From NCBI GenBank assembly GCA_030435675.1, contig CM059621.1:17846653-17910652 (forward strand): DNA of 64,000 nt, written 5' to 3'. Shown one piece after another: positions 63,939-64,000 of the stretch (position 1 is its first letter; each line of letters starts with the position of its first letter). The position numbers were made by a program, and so were the translations under genes. Source of the stretch: Steinernema hermaphroditum (lineage: Eukaryota; Nematoda; Chromadorea; Rhabditida; Steinernematidae). The notes under the pieces were generated by a model. The model was not told where the DNA came from. It did not search any database and saw only the letters and a list, made by a program, of their open reading frames with translations.

Positions 63939-64000
63939 GAATTGAAAGTTTTGCAGGGAAACTAAGATAGGAATTGAAAGTTTTGCGGAAACTAAGATAG
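63939..64000 (+). repeat. Terminal partial duplication at the window end
   Basis: GAATTG through GATAG at 63939-63970 (with an extra G, GCAGGG) is followed directly by a second copy at 63971-64000 that lacks one A and one G (GCGGAAAC). The window stops inside this rearrangement, so I cannot tell whether the array continues. Confidence 0.75.

Larger units (their letters stand above)
1..64000 (+). repeat. 173-bp satellite DNA array, head to tail, window-spanning
   Basis: The same unit of about 173 bp recurs without interruption across the window in one orientation, about 370 copies. Landmarks such as GGTACTTTGGAGCAGGAGGG, GGCGCG and GCAGGAAACTAAGATAG recur every 173 bases. The array enters and leaves the window, so its full length is unknown and exceeds 64 kb. 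No monomer is inverted and no foreign DNA longer than about 20 bp interrupts it. Arrays of this kind are known from centromeres, pericentromeres and heterochromatic knobs of eukaryotes. The monomer does not look like human alpha satellite, Arabidopsis CEN180, maize CentC or rice CentO. I cannot assign species or family. The strand is simply the one given. Confidence 0.98.

Noticed and set aside
1..64000. Hundreds of overlapping open frames of about 78 codons on the plus strand
   Set aside because: They repeat with the monomer, begin at a TTG rather than ATG, overlap the next copy out of frame by 64 bases, and end in the same TGA of AATTGA. The period of 173 is not a multiple of three, and one-base indels freely fuse or cut them. 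There is no sign of selection on a reading frame.
1..64000. CRISPR array
   Set aside because: The repeat is continuous with no alternating repeat and unique spacer structure, and the unit is far too long.
1..64000. 5S rRNA, snRNA or rDNA spacer repeats
   Set aside because: No conserved 5S internal-promoter segment or snRNA landmarks were recognised in the monomer, and the unit is shorter than typical 5S repeats.
1..64000. Telomere or interstitial telomere repeats
   Set aside because: No runs of TTAGGG, TTTAGGG, TTAGG or related motifs occur on either strand.
1..64000. Identification as a named centromeric satellite (alpha satellite, CEN180, CentC, CentO)
   Set aside because: The monomer sequence does not resemble what I know of these families; only the length class is similar. 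A database search with the consensus monomer would decide the species and family.

Overview
The whole window is one eukaryotic satellite DNA array. A monomer of about 173 bp repeats head to tail, always in the same orientation, from base 1 to base 64000: roughly 370 copies. I see no unique flanking sequence, protein-coding gene, RNA gene, transposon insertion, inversion or CRISPR-like spacer. The consensus monomer has about 47% G+C and six CpG sites. Uninterrupted monomers just longer than a nucleosome core, local higher-order repeats (HORs) and long homogenised tracts are typical of centromeric or pericentromeric satellites of plants and animals. I do not recognise the family and cannot name the organism. 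A centromeric role is inference.

The array is layered. Bases 1-5950 hold divergent monomers with many private substitutions and small indels, like an old array margin. Bases 5951-8200 are a transition. From 8.2 to 28.9 kb one subfamily dominates (GG at monomer positions 157-158; AATTCC, AAATCC or AGCGGG around positions 40-50). Inside it are a 520-bp trimer (9.1-10.1 kb) and a degenerate seven-monomer HOR of 1211 bp (20.0-28.9 kb; three clear consecutive units at 21030-24662). From 28.9 kb onward a second subfamily (AA at 157-158) dominates: very uniform at 28.9-31.7 kb, mixed with ACATCC/AGTCCC monomers at 31.7-42.1 kb (519-bp trimer at 39.2-40.8 kb), mixed with AGAAC/TTGTAC/TTGAAC and GCTCTT variants at 42.1-50.45 kb (hints of a five-monomer period at 48.7-50.5 kb), mixed again at 50.45-54.8 kb (346-bp dimer at 54.1-54.8 kb), and almost invariant at 54.8-64.0 kb. 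That last block carries many indels, partial duplications and a filler insertion, densest in the last 1.4 kb.

Most notable points: (1) every consensus monomer carries on the minus strand a motif matching 8 of the 9 essential bases of the mammalian CENP-B box; (2) 100 monomers from 28992 to 46291 show no net length change, whereas about 14 indels or duplications fall in the last ~53 monomers; (3) rare variants recur at exact multiples of 173 bp, up to 61 monomers apart, recording past duplication or exchange; (4) variation is concentrated in a few short windows of the monomer. The many short open frames are by-products of the repeat and are not annotated as genes.
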